64,000 nt of DNA from Variovorax paradoxus_P. GTDB taxonomy: Bacteria > Pseudomonadota > Gammaproteobacteria > Burkholderiales > Burkholderiaceae_C. The stretch lies in assembly GCF_050627025.1 (NCBI RefSeq), contig NZ_CP192472.1; one strand, written 5' to 3'. Made by a program: the position numbers and the translations under genes. The notes beneath the pieces were generated by a model. The model had not been told where the DNA came from. It saw nothing but the letters and a program-made list of their open reading frames with translations, and ran no database searches. Position 1 is the stretch's first letter; the number at the start of each line of letters is the position of its first letter. Below are positions 8,128 through 18,600 of this stretch, in pieces.

Positions 8128-8982
8128 TCACATGGCGCGAAAGAGATGGCCGTAAAGGCGGCTGACCGGAATTTTCTCGGGCCGGCCCTTCAGGTCGAGA
8201 TGCAGCTTGCCGGCCTCGTCGCGGTGCACCGCCTCGATGGCCTCGCTGCGCACCACCACGGCCCGGTGCACCTGCCAGAAGATCTCGGGATCGAGCTGCG
8301 TCAGCAGTTGCTTGAGCGGCGTGCGAATCAGGTATTCATGCGCGGCGGTCAGCACGCGGATGTATTTGTCGGCCGCCTCGAAGTACAGCACCTGATCGAT
8401 GGGAACCATGCGCACGGTGGCGCCGCCGGCTTCACTGGCGGCAATCATCTTCAGCGGCGCGGTAGCGGCCTGCGCTGCCGATCCGCCAATTGCGGCGCCC
8501 GCGCCTGCGCCGGCCGCATCCAGCAGCTGGCGCCATTGCGCAAGGGTTCTCTCCAGTGCCTCGTCTGCCGCGGCCGGCTTTGCATGCTGCGGCTGAGAGG
8601 CCAACGCCTGCTGGAGCCGCATCGCGGTCTTGCGCAGGCGCTCGGGTTGCACGGGCTTGAGCACGTAGTCGATTGCCTGCGTCTCGAAGGCGCGGGCGGC
8701 GTATTCGTCATAGGCGGTCACAAAGACCAGCTGCGGCATGGGCGCTTCGTCGGTGGGCCAGCGGTCGGCCAGCTCGGCCGCGGCACCCAGGCCGTCGAGG
8801 CCGGGCATGCGGATGTCGAAGAACAGCACCTGCGGCAGCAGCCGCAGCGCCTCTCGCACGGCGCTGCGGCCGTCTCCTGCAATGGCAAGCACCTGCAGTT
8901 CGGGCCATGCCGCGGCCAGTTCGGCCTTGAGGGCCTGAGCAAGCAGGGGCTCGTCTTCGGCGATGAGTGCGGTCGGGTTCAT
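8128..8982 (-). CDS. LytTR-family response regulator
   Basis: This 284-residue regulator has a receiver domain with the phospho-acceptor aspartate in FFDIRMPGLDG, and a C-terminal LytTR DNA-binding domain (about residues 185-284, including VLYFEAADKYIRV and FWQVHRAVVVR). An Ala-rich linker separates the two. Its start overlaps the stop of the kinase gene by four bases (ATGA), so the pair is translationally coupled and should act as one two-component system. The AlgR/LytR-type DNA-binding mode is known for the family. The target genes are not evident. Confidence 0.92.
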   Translation of the reverse strand: MNPTALIAEDEPLLAQALKAELAAAWPELQVLAIAGDGRSAVREALRLLPQVLFFDIRMPGLDGLGAAAELADRWPTDEAPMPQLVFVTAYDEYAARAFETQAIDYVLKPVQPERLRKTAMRLQQALASQPQHAKPAAADEALERTLAQWRQLLDAAGAGAGAAIGGSAAQAATAPLKMIAASEAGGATVRMVPIDQVLYFEAADKYIRVLTAAHEYLIRTPLKQLLTQLDPEIFWQVHRAVVVRSEAIEAVHRDEAGKLHLDLKGRPEKIPVSRLYGHLFRAM

Positions 8983-10052
8983 GCGTGTGGTGGCAACGGA
9001 AAGCTGAGTGTGGCGCAGGTGCCGCCCGAGGGCACGGCGGCCAGGCTCATGCGGCCCTGGTCGCCATACACGGTGGCAAGCCGTTCGCGAACCTGTTCGA
9101 GCCCGAAGCCGCTGCCTCCGGATTGCGCGGGCTGGGCTGCATCGACGCCGACGCCGGTGTCGCTCACTTCGATGACCAGCCGGCCTGCATCCTGCCTTGC
9201 GCGCACTGCTATCTTGCCGCCCTCGACCTTGGGCTCCAGCCCATGGCGAATGCTGTTTTCAACCAGCGGCTGCAACAGCAACGGCGGCACCGGTGTGCCG
9301 CGCAGGTCGGCGGGCAGGTCTAGCGTGTAGTGCAGGCGCTCGCCCATGCGAATGGACATCAGCTCGAGGTAGTCGGCAAGCCGTTCGAACTCGGCCGACA
9401 GCGGATGCGAGAGCGCGCGCGAGCCGCTGAGCGTCATGCGCAGGTAGTTGTTCAGGCGGTCGAGCATGGCCACTGCGCGGGGCGGATCGATAGTGATCAG
9501 CACGCGCAGGTTGGCCAGCGTGTTGAACAGCATGTGCGGTTCGAGTTGTGCTTCGAGCAGCTTGAGCCGCGCCTCGGTGGCGTTGCGCTGCGCCTGCTCG
9601 ATCTGGCTGCGCATGTACTTGCTGCGCCCCAGGCTGTAGAAAAAGAAGCACATGCAGATGGTGGCCGTCACCGTGATGATGATGGTGGTGGCGAGCCTGC
9701 GCTCCTCGAAGCTGCTGAAATTGAGCAAGGGCTGGTCGGTCCATGCGTCGCCAATTGCATTGCCCCCGAAAAAGCCGGCCAGCACGCCGGCCACAACCAG
9801 CAGATAGCCCCAGGGGCCGGTCGGCCAGAGAATTTCGCGGTGTCCGCTGATCAGCAGCCGGCCCACGTCGATGAAGAGCCAGCTGATCAGCCCGATCGAC
9901 AGCGAATACACCATCTGCGCGCCCCAATCCCCGTGCTGGGTGATGGCCAGCGCCGCCGCTATGAAGCAGCAGAAGGCGACCGTGATCAGCCCATGCCTGA
10001 GCATGCTGCGGATGTTCTCCGCGCGAAAACGGGGGAGCGCGCCAACACTCAT
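8979..10052 (-). CDS. LytS/AlgZ-type membrane sensor histidine kinase
   Basis: From the ATG at 10052 this encodes 357 residues. The N-terminal 150 residues hold about four membrane segments and no large periplasmic domain. They are followed by a His_kinase (LytS-type) domain with the phospho-acceptor in EPHMLFNTLANLRV, an N box (PLVENSIRHGLEP) and a G box (GSGFGLEQVRERL). It is the partner of the downstream LytTR regulator, with a four-base overlap at both gene junctions. The signal sensed is unknown. A much longer open frame in the same phase, reaching 10898, is not a real gene start. Confidence 0.92.
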   Translation of the reverse strand: MSVGALPRFRAENIRSMLRHGLITVAFCCFIAAALAITQHGDWGAQMVYSLSIGLISWLFIDVGRLLISGHREILWPTGPWGYLLVVAGVLAGFFGGNAIGDAWTDQPLLNFSSFEERRLATTIIITVTATICMCFFFYSLGRSKYMRSQIEQAQRNATEARLKLLEAQLEPHMLFNTLANLRVLITIDPPRAVAMLDRLNNYLRMTLSGSRALSHPLSAEFERLADYLELMSIRMGERLHYTLDLPADLRGTPVPPLLLQPLVENSIRHGLEPKVEGGKIAVRARQDAGRLVIEVSDTGVGVDAAQPAQSGGSGFGLEQVRERLATVYGDQGRMSLAAVPSGGTCATLSFPLPPHA

Positions 10053-10345
10053 CCGCGCTCTCCGGCGCGCAGGGCTTGCCGTTCGCGCTCCACCAGCCGG
10101 TCGTAAAAACCGCCTCCGGGCGCAATGAACCAGACGACGGCGCCATGAATCAGCAGGCCCAGGCCCCAGCCCATGAGCGGATACACCGCCCACCCATGGC
10201 CACGTGAGGCGGAGAGCGCCACCAGCCCAAGGTTGACCAGCACATAGACGAAGGCATGGATGTACCAGCCCATCTTGGCGCCGGCGCGGCGGCGGGCGCG
10301 CTTTTCGATGTCGGGGGCGGAAGGGTGCGCTTGTGTGTGGTTCAC
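10049..10345 (-). CDS. 2TM domain protein
   Basis: This 98-residue protein has a basic N-terminal stretch (EKRARRRAGAKMGWYIH) and two hydrophobic segments, followed by FYDRLVERE, the pattern of the 2TM family (PF13239). That domain is often found alone or fused to LytS-type kinases. It overlaps the kinase start by four bases, so it probably works with that sensor in the membrane. No enzymatic function is suggested. Confidence 0.85.
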   Translation of the reverse strand: MNHTQAHPSAPDIEKRARRRAGAKMGWYIHAFVYVLVNLGLVALSASRGHGWAVYPLMGWGLGLLIHGAVVWFIAPGGGFYDRLVERERQALRAGERG

Positions 10346-10408
10346 GACGGTTCTCCGATAAACAATGGTTCGAATGTCCTGATGCAGTCGATGAATCGGC
10401 TGGCGATC

Positions 10409-10930
10409 TTAGGCCGCGCGGGCTTCCACGGCCATGGCGCCGGTGCGGATCGCCAGGCGCCAAAGCCGCACGGCCCGCGCCGCAAAAATGCCGCTGAAGG
10501 CGCCGTACAGCATGGGAATCCCCACCGCGAAGGCGGCCTGCTGGCGCAGTTCGGGGTGCATGGCCAGGGCCACGCCCACGACGTACTTGGTGAAGAAAAT
10601 ACCCATCATCAGCACCAGCGGCACGGCGCTGCCCGCCACATGAAATTCGCGTGCGGCACGGTCGTAGCGCGTGGTGGAAGGCAGGGGCTGCTGAAGCACC
10701 AGCAACACCAGCGCCGCCGCCGCCACGGCCCAGCCGAGCATGGCGCCCGGCGAATCGCCAAAGGCCGAGATCACGCCCGCCAGCGAGAGGCCGGTCATGG
10801 CAATGGGCATCACCGTGACCTTGGCCAGGCTGACGCTGCCCCCCAGCAGCTGCTTGCAGCCGAGCCACAGGAGCAGCACGAAAACGGCAAAGACCCACTT
10901 GGGGGTGTGAAGAATGATCTGCAGCAGCAT
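10409..10930 (-). CDS. Four-helix membrane protein, DUF6622-like
   Basis: This 173-residue protein has about five hydrophobic stretches and starts MLLQIILHTPKWVFAV, which I associate with the uncharacterised DUF6622 family. No catalytic motif is visible. It is 63 bases upstream of the 2TM gene on the same strand and may open the same operon as the LytS/LytTR pair. It is divergent from the MdtABC pump operon. Function is unknown. Confidence 0.65.
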   Translation of the reverse strand: MLLQIILHTPKWVFAVFVLLLWLGCKQLLGGSVSLAKVTVMPIAMTGLSLAGVISAFGDSPGAMLGWAVAAAALVLLVLQQPLPSTTRYDRAAREFHVAGSAVPLVLMMGIFFTKYVVGVALAMHPELRQQAAFAVGIPMLYGAFSGIFAARAVRLWRLAIRTGAMAVEARAA

Positions 10931-11066
10931 GGTGTTTCTCCGGTTAAAGATGATTCGATGGGCGGACTTTGCCGGCGCACCCCCGCCCGCACCACGCCTG
11001 TGCGACGAAATGCGGGCCGGAGGCGCGGAACGCAGCCAAGCGGCGCGAAACGTGGCGTTTTCAGAA

Positions 11067-11088
11067 GCTTTACCGGTGCTTTACGGTT
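11067..11088 (+). promoter_or_regulatory. Direct repeat with 11-bp period before mdtA
   Basis: GCTTTACCGGT (11067-11077) is followed at once by GCTTTACGGTT (11078-11088). Tandem half-sites one helical turn apart are typical of OmpR/PhoB-class regulators. The site is 68-89 bases upstream of the mdtA ATG. Confidence 0.5.
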
Positions 11089-11097
11089 CATAAGACA

Positions 11098-11120
11098 GGA
11101 GCGCTACGATCCAGCGCTCC
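11098..11120. promoter_or_regulatory. 8-bp inverted repeat before mdtA
   Basis: GGAGCGCT and AGCGCTCC are perfect complements separated by seven bases, lying 36 bases upstream of the mdtA start codon. It could be a repressor site or a hairpin in the 5' leader. Confidence 0.45.
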
Positions 11121-11155
11121 ACTAGCGGCCGTACTTGCGCACTGCCACACCACAC

Positions 11156-12499
11156 ATGGAATCACCGAACTCCGAGCCTTCTTCCGGCGATTCGCCTGCT
11201 GTTCAACCGGTACACCCAGCCTCGTCTCCGCCGCCCCGGCCGCCTTCGCGCCGCCGGCTGTGGCTTGGCAGCCTCATTGCGCTGCTGTTGCTGCTGGCGC
11301 TGGGAGGCGGCGCCTGGTACCTCATCAACCGCAAGAGCAGCACCGCCGGCGGGCCGGGCTTTGGCGGGGCCACGGTCACGGTGGGCAACGCGGTGGCGCG
11401 CGAGATCGAGCTGCCGGTGACCATCGACGCGCTCGGAACGGTCACGCCGCTGGCAACCATCACGCTCAGGGCGCAGGTGGGCGGTGTTCTTACCGAGGTG
11501 CTGTTTACCGAAGGGCAGACCGTTGCCAGGAACCAGCTGCTTGCGCGCATCGACCCCCGTCCCTACGAGCAGGCGCTGATGCAGGCGCGCGGCACGCGCC
11601 AGCGCGACGAGGCGCAACTGGAGGCTGCGCGCGTCACGCTCGCCCGCTACCGCACCTTGCTAACGCAAGATTCCATCGCCCGGCAAGACGTGGACACCCA
11701 GGCCGCGCTGGTCCGGCAGCTCGAAGGCACGGTCACCACCGACCTGGCTGCCGAGGCAGCCGCCAAGCTGAACCTCGACTACACCCGCATTACCGCGCCC
11801 GTGGCCGGCCGCATCGGCCTGCGGGCGGTGGATGCGGGCAATACCGTTACCGCCAACGCAACCACGGGCATCGCCGTCATCACGCAGATGAACCCGATCG
11901 ACGTGCAGTTTTCGGTGCCGCAAGACCGCGTGCCCGACATCCAGGCGCAGCTTGCCAAGGGCGAGCCGCTGCCGGTTACCGCCTTCGACCGCACCCGCGC
12001 GGCAACGCTCGACACGGGCACCTTTTCCACGCTCGACAACGTGGTCGACACCACCACCGGCACGGTCAAGGCCAAGGCCCGCTTCGGCAATGCGCAGACC
12101 ACGCTGTTCCCGAGCCAGTTCGTCAACGTGCAGATGCTGCTGCGCAAGGTGCGCGCGGTGGTAGTGCCGGTTACGGCGGTGCGCACCGGGCCCAATGGCG
12201 ACTACGTGTATGTCATCAACCAGGACCGCACCGTTTCCATGCGCCAGGTGAAGCGCGGCGAGGCGAATGTCGAAGTGGTGGCCATTGCCTCGGGCCTGAA
12301 GGCGGGCGAGAACGTGGTGACCGAAGGCGGCGACCGCATCAAGGACGGCGCGGTCGTGCAGCTGCAGGGCGACCGCCCCGCGGCCGGCCCGCGCGGCGGG
12401 GCCTCGGGGCCTCGCGGCGGGGCATCGGGCCCGCGCGGCGAGCGTGGAGAGCGCGGCGAGGGCGGTGGAGAGCGGCGGCGCCAGCGTCCGCCGCAATGA
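11156..12499 (+). CDS. mdtA: RND efflux periplasmic adaptor, MdtA type
   Basis: This 447-residue membrane-fusion protein has an N-terminal Pro/Ser-rich cytoplasmic stretch, one membrane anchor (residues about 35-55), then the lipoyl/hairpin/beta-barrel order of HlyD-type adaptors (VTPLATITLRAQVGGVL; DYTRITAPVAGRIGLR). It links the inner-membrane pump to the outer-membrane channel. The ATG at 11156 is chosen over an in-frame TTG at 11135. The C-terminus is odd: tandem GPRGGAS units and then GER repeats make a collagen-like basic tail of about 37 residues. It is the first gene of a four-gene operon. Confidence 0.93.
   Translation: MESPNSEPSSGDSPAVQPVHPASSPPPRPPSRRRLWLGSLIALLLLLALGGGAWYLINRKSSTAGGPGFGGATVTVGNAVAREIELPVTIDALGTVTPLATITLRAQVGGVLTEVLFTEGQTVARNQLLARIDPRPYEQALMQARGTRQRDEAQLEAARVTLARYRTLLTQDSIARQDVDTQAALVRQLEGTVTTDLAAEAAAKLNLDYTRITAPVAGRIGLRAVDAGNTVTANATTGIAVITQMNPIDVQFSVPQDRVPDIQAQLAKGEPLPVTAFDRTRAATLDTGTFSTLDNVVDTTTGTVKAKARFGNAQTTLFPSQFVNVQMLLRKVRAVVVPVTAVRTGPNGDYVYVINQDRTVSMRQVKRGEANVEVVAIASGLKAGENVVTEGGDRIKDGAVVQLQGDRPAAGPRGGASGPRGGASGPRGERGERGEGGGERRRQRPPQ
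12386..12445 (+). repeat. 21-bp tandem repeat encoding the MdtA Gly-Pro-Arg tail
   Basis: Units at 12386-12406 and 12407-12427 both encode GPRGGAS, and a third partial unit encodes GPRGE and leads into GER repeats. The unit length keeps the reading frame, so copy-number change would only lengthen or shorten the adaptor's tail. Confidence 0.7.
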
Positions 12500-12542
12500 C
12501 GAGCATCGGCAACAACACACGGAACAAGCGAGCGCGTTCGCG

Positions 12543-15500
12543 ATGAGCCCCTCACGCCCTTTTATCGAACGGCCGGTGGCCACCGCGCTGCTGATGGTGG
12601 CCATTGTGCTGGCCGGCTTCGTGGGCCTGCGGCTGCTGCCGCTGTCCGCACTTCCCCAGGTCGACTACCCCACCATCCAGGTGCAGACTCTCTATCCGGG
12701 CGCCAGCCCCGAGGTCATGAGCCGCACCGTCACGGCGCCGCTGGAGCGCCAGTTCGGCCAGATGGCCGGGCTCAACCGCATGAGCTCGGTGAGCTCGGCG
12801 GGGGTGTCGATCGTCACGCTGCAGTTCGCGCTCGACCAGACGCTGGACGTGGCCGAGCAGCAGGTGCAGGCCGCCATCAATGCCGGCGGCTCGCTGCTGC
12901 CGGCCGACCTGCCCGCGCCGCCCGTGTACGCCAAGGTGAACCCGGCCGACGCGCCCATACTCACGCTGGCGGTCAGCTCCCAGACCATGCCGCTCACCGA
13001 GGTGCAGAACCTCGTGAACACGCGGCTCGCGCAGAAGATCAGCCAGGTGAGCGGCGTGGGGCTGGTGTCGCTTTCGGGTGGGCAACGCCCTGCGGTGCGC
13101 ATCCAGGCCGACACCAACGCGCTCGCATCGGTAGGCATCGGGCTGGACACGCTGCGCAGCGCCATTACCGCGGCCAACGCCAACAGCGCCAAGGGCAGCT
13201 TCGACGGACCGCGGCGGGCCTACACCATCAACGCCAACGACCAGCTCGTGACGGCGGACGACTACAAGAACCTCATCGTTGCCTGGAAGAACGGCGCGCC
13301 GGTGCGCATGACCGACGTGGCGCGCGTGGTCGACGGCGCCGAGAACACGCAACTGGGCGCATGGGCCGCGTTGCGCGTGGGCGAGCGGGAACCGGTGCTG
13401 TACCCGGCCATCATCCTGAACGTGCAGCGCCAGCCCGGCGCCAACGTGATCGGCACGGTCGATGCCATCAGGAAGCAACTGCCCGAACTCGAGGCCTCGT
13501 TGCCGGGCTCGCTGAAGGTAGAGGTGCTGAGCGACCGCACCACCGGCATCCGCGCCTCGGTCTCGCACGTGCAGCTCGAGCTTGGGCTGGCCGTGGTGAT
13601 GGTGGTGCTGGTGATCTTCTTCTTTTTGCACAGCGTGCGCGCAACCGTCATTGCCAGCCTTGCGGTGCCAATTTCGCTCATCGGCACCTGCGGGCTGATG
13701 TACCTGCTGGGCTACAGCCTCAACAACCTGAGCCTGATGGCGTTGACCATTGCCACCGGCTTCGTGGTGGACGACGCGATCGTGATGATCGAGAACATCG
13801 CGCGCTACCTCGAAGAGGGCGATCCGCCATTCAAGGCCGCACTCAAGGGCGCAACGCAAATCGGCTTCACCATCATCTCACTCACGGTGTCGCTCATTGC
13901 GGTGCTGATTCCGCTCCTGTTCATGGGCGACGTGGTGGGCCGGCTGTTCCGCGAATTCGCCGTGACGCTGGCCATCACCATCCTGATCTCCGCAGTGGTG
14001 TCGCTCACGCTAGTGCCGATGATGTCGGCGCGCTGGCTCAAGCCGCAGGCCGAGGAGGGCGGGCGCTTCGGCGCGAGCGTGCAGCGCTTCTTCGACCGCG
14101 TGATCGGCCGCTACGACGTGTGGCTGCAATGGGTGCTGCGCCACCAGCCGCTGACGCTTGTCGTGGCGGTGGCCACGCTGGCGCTCACGGTGCTGCTCTA
14201 CATGGTGATTCCGAAGGGGCTCTTCCCCACGCAGGACACCGGCCAGCTGCAGGCGCGCATCGAAGCCGCGCAAGACGTGTCGTACACGCGCATGTCCGAG
14301 CTGCAGCAGCAAGCCGCCAATGCCATCCTGGCCGACCCGGAAGTGGCCAGCGTGAGCTCGGTGGTAGGTGTGGATGCGGCCAACAACACGGCGCTGAACA
14401 CCGGCAGCATGCTCATCAACATGAAGGCCGACCGGGGCAACCAGGAAGACACCATGGAGCGCCTGCGGGAGCGGGTGCGCGCCGTGGCCGGCGTTACGCT
14501 GTACCTGCAGCCCACGCAAGACCTGACCATCGACGCCGAAACCGGCCCGACCGAATTCCGCGTCTCGCTCGAAGGGGTGGACACCAACACAGTGGATACC
14601 TGGGCGCAAAAGCTGGTGGAGCGCCTGCGCTCCGAACCGCTGGTGCGCAACCCCACCACCAACGCGGGCGCCAAGGGCCTGGCCGCCTATGTCGATATCG
14701 ACCGCAACACGGCCTCGCGCCTCTCGGTCACGGCCAGTTCGGTGGACGACACGCTGTACAGCGCGTTCGGCCAGCGCATCGTCTCGACCATCTTCACCGA
14801 AACCAACCAGTACCGCGTGATCCTGGAAGCGCAGCGCGAAGCACTGGCCTCGCCGCAGCTCTTGGGCAACCTGCAGTTGCGCACCGGCAGCGGCGCACCG
14901 ACCACGCTGTCGTCGATTGCCACGGTGCGCGAGCAATCAGCGCCGCTGCAGGTAACCCACGTGGCGCAGTACCCCGCCGCCACCGTGGGCTTCGACACGG
15001 CCGAGAACGTGGCGCTCGGCAAGTCGGTGGCGGCCATTCGCGCGGCGGCAAAAGAAATCGGCATGCCGGCGAGCATGACGATGAGCTTTCTGGGGGCGGC
15101 GGGCGCCTACGAAAAATCGCTTTCCAACCAGCTGTGGCTCATTCTGGCGGCGGTGGTGTGCGTGTACATCGTGCTGGGCGTGCTGTATGAAAGCTACATC
15201 CATCCGCTCACGATTCTCTCGACGCTGCCCTCGGCCGGCGTGGGCGCGTTGCTCGCCTTGATGGTCACGGGCAACGACCTGGGCGTGATCGGCATCATCG
15301 GCATCATCTTGTTGATCGGCATCGTGAAGAAGAACGCCATCATGATGATCGACTTTGCAATCGACGCCGAGCGGCGCGAGGGAAAATCGCCCCGCGAGGC
15401 CATTCACCAGGCGGCGCTGCTGCGCTTCAGGCCCATCTTGATGACCACGCTGGCGGCGCTTTTTGCCGCGCTGCCGCTGATGTTCGGCTGGGGCGAGGGC

Positions 15501-15650
15501 GCCGAGCTGCGCCGGCCGCTGGGCCTGGCCATCTTCGGCGGCCTGGTGGTGAGCCAGGTGCTCACGCTCTTCACCACGCCGGTGGTGTACCTGGCCTTCG
15601 ACCGCATGGGCCGGCGCTTCGGGCGCAAGCCGGAGGTTGTGGCCGAATGA
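12543..15650 (+). CDS. mdtB: RND multidrug efflux permease, MdtB type
   Basis: From the ATG at 12543 this is a 1035-residue HAE1-family RND transporter. It begins with RPFIERPVATALLMVAI, has the second-helix start, two large periplasmic loops and the typical TM4 segment with two acidic residues (GFVVDDAIVMIENI). The C-terminal half repeats the topology (GIVKKNAIMMIDFAI). In enterobacteria MdtB and MdtC form a heterotrimer that exports bile salts, novobiocin and similar drugs with proton uptake. The gene follows mdtA by 43 bases and overlaps mdtC by four bases. Confidence 0.93.
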   Translation: MSPSRPFIERPVATALLMVAIVLAGFVGLRLLPLSALPQVDYPTIQVQTLYPGASPEVMSRTVTAPLERQFGQMAGLNRMSSVSSAGVSIVTLQFALDQTLDVAEQQVQAAINAGGSLLPADLPAPPVYAKVNPADAPILTLAVSSQTMPLTEVQNLVNTRLAQKISQVSGVGLVSLSGGQRPAVRIQADTNALASVGIGLDTLRSAITAANANSAKGSFDGPRRAYTINANDQLVTADDYKNLIVAWKNGAPVRMTDVARVVDGAENTQLGAWAALRVGEREPVLYPAIILNVQRQPGANVIGTVDAIRKQLPELEASLPGSLKVEVLSDRTTGIRASVSHVQLELGLAVVMVVLVIFFFLHSVRATVIASLAVPISLIGTCGLMYLLGYSLNNLSLMALTIATGFVVDDAIVMIENIARYLEEGDPPFKAALKGATQIGFTIISLTVSLIAVLIPLLFMGDVVGRLFREFAVTLAITILISAVVSLTLVPMMSARWLKPQAEEGGRFGASVQRFFDRVIGRYDVWLQWVLRHQPLTLVVAVATLALTVLLYMVIPKGLFPTQDTGQLQARIEAAQDVSYTRMSELQQQAANAILADPEVASVSSVVGVDAANNTALNTGSMLINMKADRGNQEDTMERLRERVRAVAGVTLYLQPTQDLTIDAETGPTEFRVSLEGVDTNTVDTWAQKLVERLRSEPLVRNPTTNAGAKGLAAYVDIDRNTASRLSVTASSVDDTLYSAFGQRIVSTIFTETNQYRVILEAQREALASPQLLGNLQLRTGSGAPTTLSSIATVREQSAPLQVTHVAQYPAATVGFDTAENVALGKSVAAIRAAAKEIGMPASMTMSFLGAAGAYEKSLSNQLWLILAAVVCVYIVLGVLYESYIHPLTILSTLPSAGVGALLALMVTGNDLGVIGIIGIILLIGIVKKNAIMMIDFAIDAERREGKSPREAIHQAALLRFRPILMTTLAALFAALPLMFGWGEGAELRRPLGLAIFGGLVVSQVLTLFTTPVVYLAFDRMGRRFGRKPEVVAE

Positions 15651-18600
15651 ACCTCTCCAGGCCTTTCGTCGAACGCCCGATTGCCACAGTCTTGCTGACC
15701 ATCGGCATCGCGCTGGCCGGTATTGCGGCGTTCTTCGTGCTGCCTGTGTCCCCGTTGCCGCAGGTCGACTTTCCGACCATCTCCGTAACCGCGGGCCTTG
15801 CGGGCGCGAGCCCGAGCACCATGGCTTCGAGCGTTGCAACGCCGCTGGAAAGGCGGCTTGGTGTGATAGCGGGCGTCAACGAGCTCACATCGACCAGCTC
15901 GAACGGCTCGACCCGCATCAGCCTGCAGTTCGACCTGAAGCGCAACATCGACAGTGCCGCACGCGAGGTTCAGGCGGCCATCAATGCGGCGCGGGCCGAC
16001 CTGCCGGCCACGCTGCGCAGCAACCCCACCTACCGCAAGCGCAACCCGACGGCCGCGCCCATTGCCATCCTGGCGCTCACCTCCAAGACGCGCACCCCGG
16101 GGCAGATCTACGAGGCCGTGTCCAACATCGTGAGCCAGAAGCTCTCGCAGGTGGAAGGCGTGGGCGAGGTCGAGATTGGCGGGGGCTCGCTGCCCGCGGT
16201 GCGGGTCGAGCTCGAACCCTTCTCGCTCAACCGCTTCGGCATCAGCAGCGAAGACGTGCGGGCCGCCATCCAGGCCAACAATGCCAACCGGCCCAAGGGC
16301 GCCATAGAGAACGAAGACCGCAGGCTGCAGATCTACACGCCATCGCCGGGCCGCCACGCGGTGGAATACCGCGACATGGTCATTGCATGGCGCAACGGTT
16401 CGGCCGTGCGCCTGGGCGACGTGGCGCGGGTGATCGACAGCGTGGAGAACACGCGCACGCTGGGTCTCTTCAACGGCCAGCCTGCGGTGATCGTGCTTGT
16501 CACGCAGGAGCCCGGCGCCAACATCATCGAAACGGTGGATGGCCTGCGCGAACTGCTGCCCGAGCTTCGCGCACAGCTGCCGCAAGACATCGAGGTGCAG
16601 GTGGCCTCCGACCGCACCAACTCCATTCGTGCATCGCTGCGCGAGATCGAGGCCACCCTCATGATCTCGATTGCGCTGGTGGTGCTGGTGGTCGGCCTTT
16701 TCTTGCGCAAGGCGCGCGCCACCATCATTCCGGCGGTGGCCACGGTGGTGTCCCTGCTCGGCACCTTCGGCGTGATGCACTTGCTGGGCTACAGCCTCAA
16801 CAACCTGAGCCTGATGGCGCTCACGGTGGCGACCGGTTTCGTGGTGGACGACGCCATCGTGGTGCTCGAAAACACCAGCCGCCACATCGAAGCCGGCATG
16901 GGCCGCGTGGAGGCTGCCCTGCGCGGTGCGCGCGAGGTGGGCTTTACCGTGCTGTCGATCAGCCTCTCGCTGGTGGCGGTGTTCATTCCGCTGCTGTTCA
17001 TGGACGGGCAGATCGGCCGGCTGTTCCGCGAGTTCGCGGTCACGCTGTCGGTATCAGTGCTGATCTCGCTGGTCATATCGCTCACCACCACGCCCATGCT
17101 TTGCGCCATGCTGCTCAAGCCCGAGCAGCCCGACGCCAAGCCGCCGGGGCGCTTGGCACGCATGTCGGAAGGCGTGTACCAGTGGAGCCTGCGCACGTAT
17201 GCCCACAGCCTGGACTGGGCGCTTGCAAGCAAGGCCGTGGTCATGGTGGTGCTGCTGGCCGTGGTGGGGCTCAACGTGTATTTGTTCTCCGCCATTCCCA
17301 AGGGCTACTTCCCTGAACAGGACAACGGCCAGCTCAATGCGGGCCTGCGTGCCGACCAGAGCATTTCGTCCGTGGCACTGAGCGAAAAGCTGCGCCAGGC
17401 GGTCGACATCATCCACAAGGACCCGGCCGTCGATACCGTGGTGGGCTTTGCGGGCGGCAGCCGCTCGGGCGGCGGCTTCATGTTCGTCAACCTCAAGCCG
17501 CTTTCGCAGCGCACCGAAAAGACCGCCGCGGTCGTCAACCGGCTGCGGCCGCAGCTCAACCAGCTGACCGGCCTGCGCGTGTTCCTGAGCCCGGTGCAAG
17601 ACCTTCGCATGGGTGGGCGATCGAGCAATTCGACCTACCAGTACACGCTGAAGGGCGACAACCTTGCCGACCTGCGCACCTGGACCGCGAAGCTGGCCGA
17701 CCGGCTGCGCCAGGAGACCGCGCTCACCGACGTGGACAGCGACCAGGCCGACAACGGCGTGGAAACTTTTGTAGAGGTCGACCGCGAAAGCGCCGCGCGG
17801 CTGGGCGTGACTTCGAGCGCGGTCGACAACGCGCTCTACAACGCCTACGGCCAGCGCTCGGTTGCCACCATCTACGACGAACTCAACCAATATTCGGTGA
17901 TCATGGAATGGGCGCCGCGCTACCAGCGCGCCCCCGTGGTGCTGAAAGACCTGTACGTGCCTTCGACGCTTACCACCAGCACCACCGCAAGCGGTGCCAC
18001 CGCCGTGAGTTCGCTGGCCAACACCACCGACGCAAGCACCGGCACATCGACCACCACGTCGGCCAACCCGGGGCTGCGCACCGCTTCCACCGGCCAGGCG
18101 CTGGCGGCCAACACCACCCTCATGGTGCCGCTCTCGGCCATTGCCAAGGTGAGCGAGCGGGCGGTGCCAAGCTCCATCGACCACCAGGACACCGAACTTG
18201 CGAGCACTGTTTCGTTCAACCTGGGCGAGGGCGTACCACTGCAAGAGGCGCGGCGCATCGTTGCGCAGGCCGAGGCGGACATTGCCATGCCGGTGAACGT
18301 GCGCGGCAGCTTCCAGGGCACGGCGCTCGCGGCGCAGCAATCGCAGGGGCAGCAACTGGCGCTGATCGTGGCGGCCATCGTGGTCATCTACATCGTGCTG
18401 GGCGTGCTCTACGAAAGCCTGATCCACCCGATTACCGTGCTCACCACGCTGCCTTCCGCAGGCGTGGGCGCGGTGCTGGCGTTGCTGCTGTTCCGCATGG
18501 AGTTTTCGATCATCGCGTTGATCGGGCTCTTTCTCCTGATCGGCATCGTCAAGAAGAACGCGATCCTGATCATCGACTTTGCGCTCGAGGCCGAGCGTGC

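Noticed and set aside
8979..10898. 639-residue version of the LytS-type kinase.
   Set aside because: The extra N-terminus is a frame shadow of two small membrane-protein genes; the kinase starts at 10052 with an ATGA overlap.
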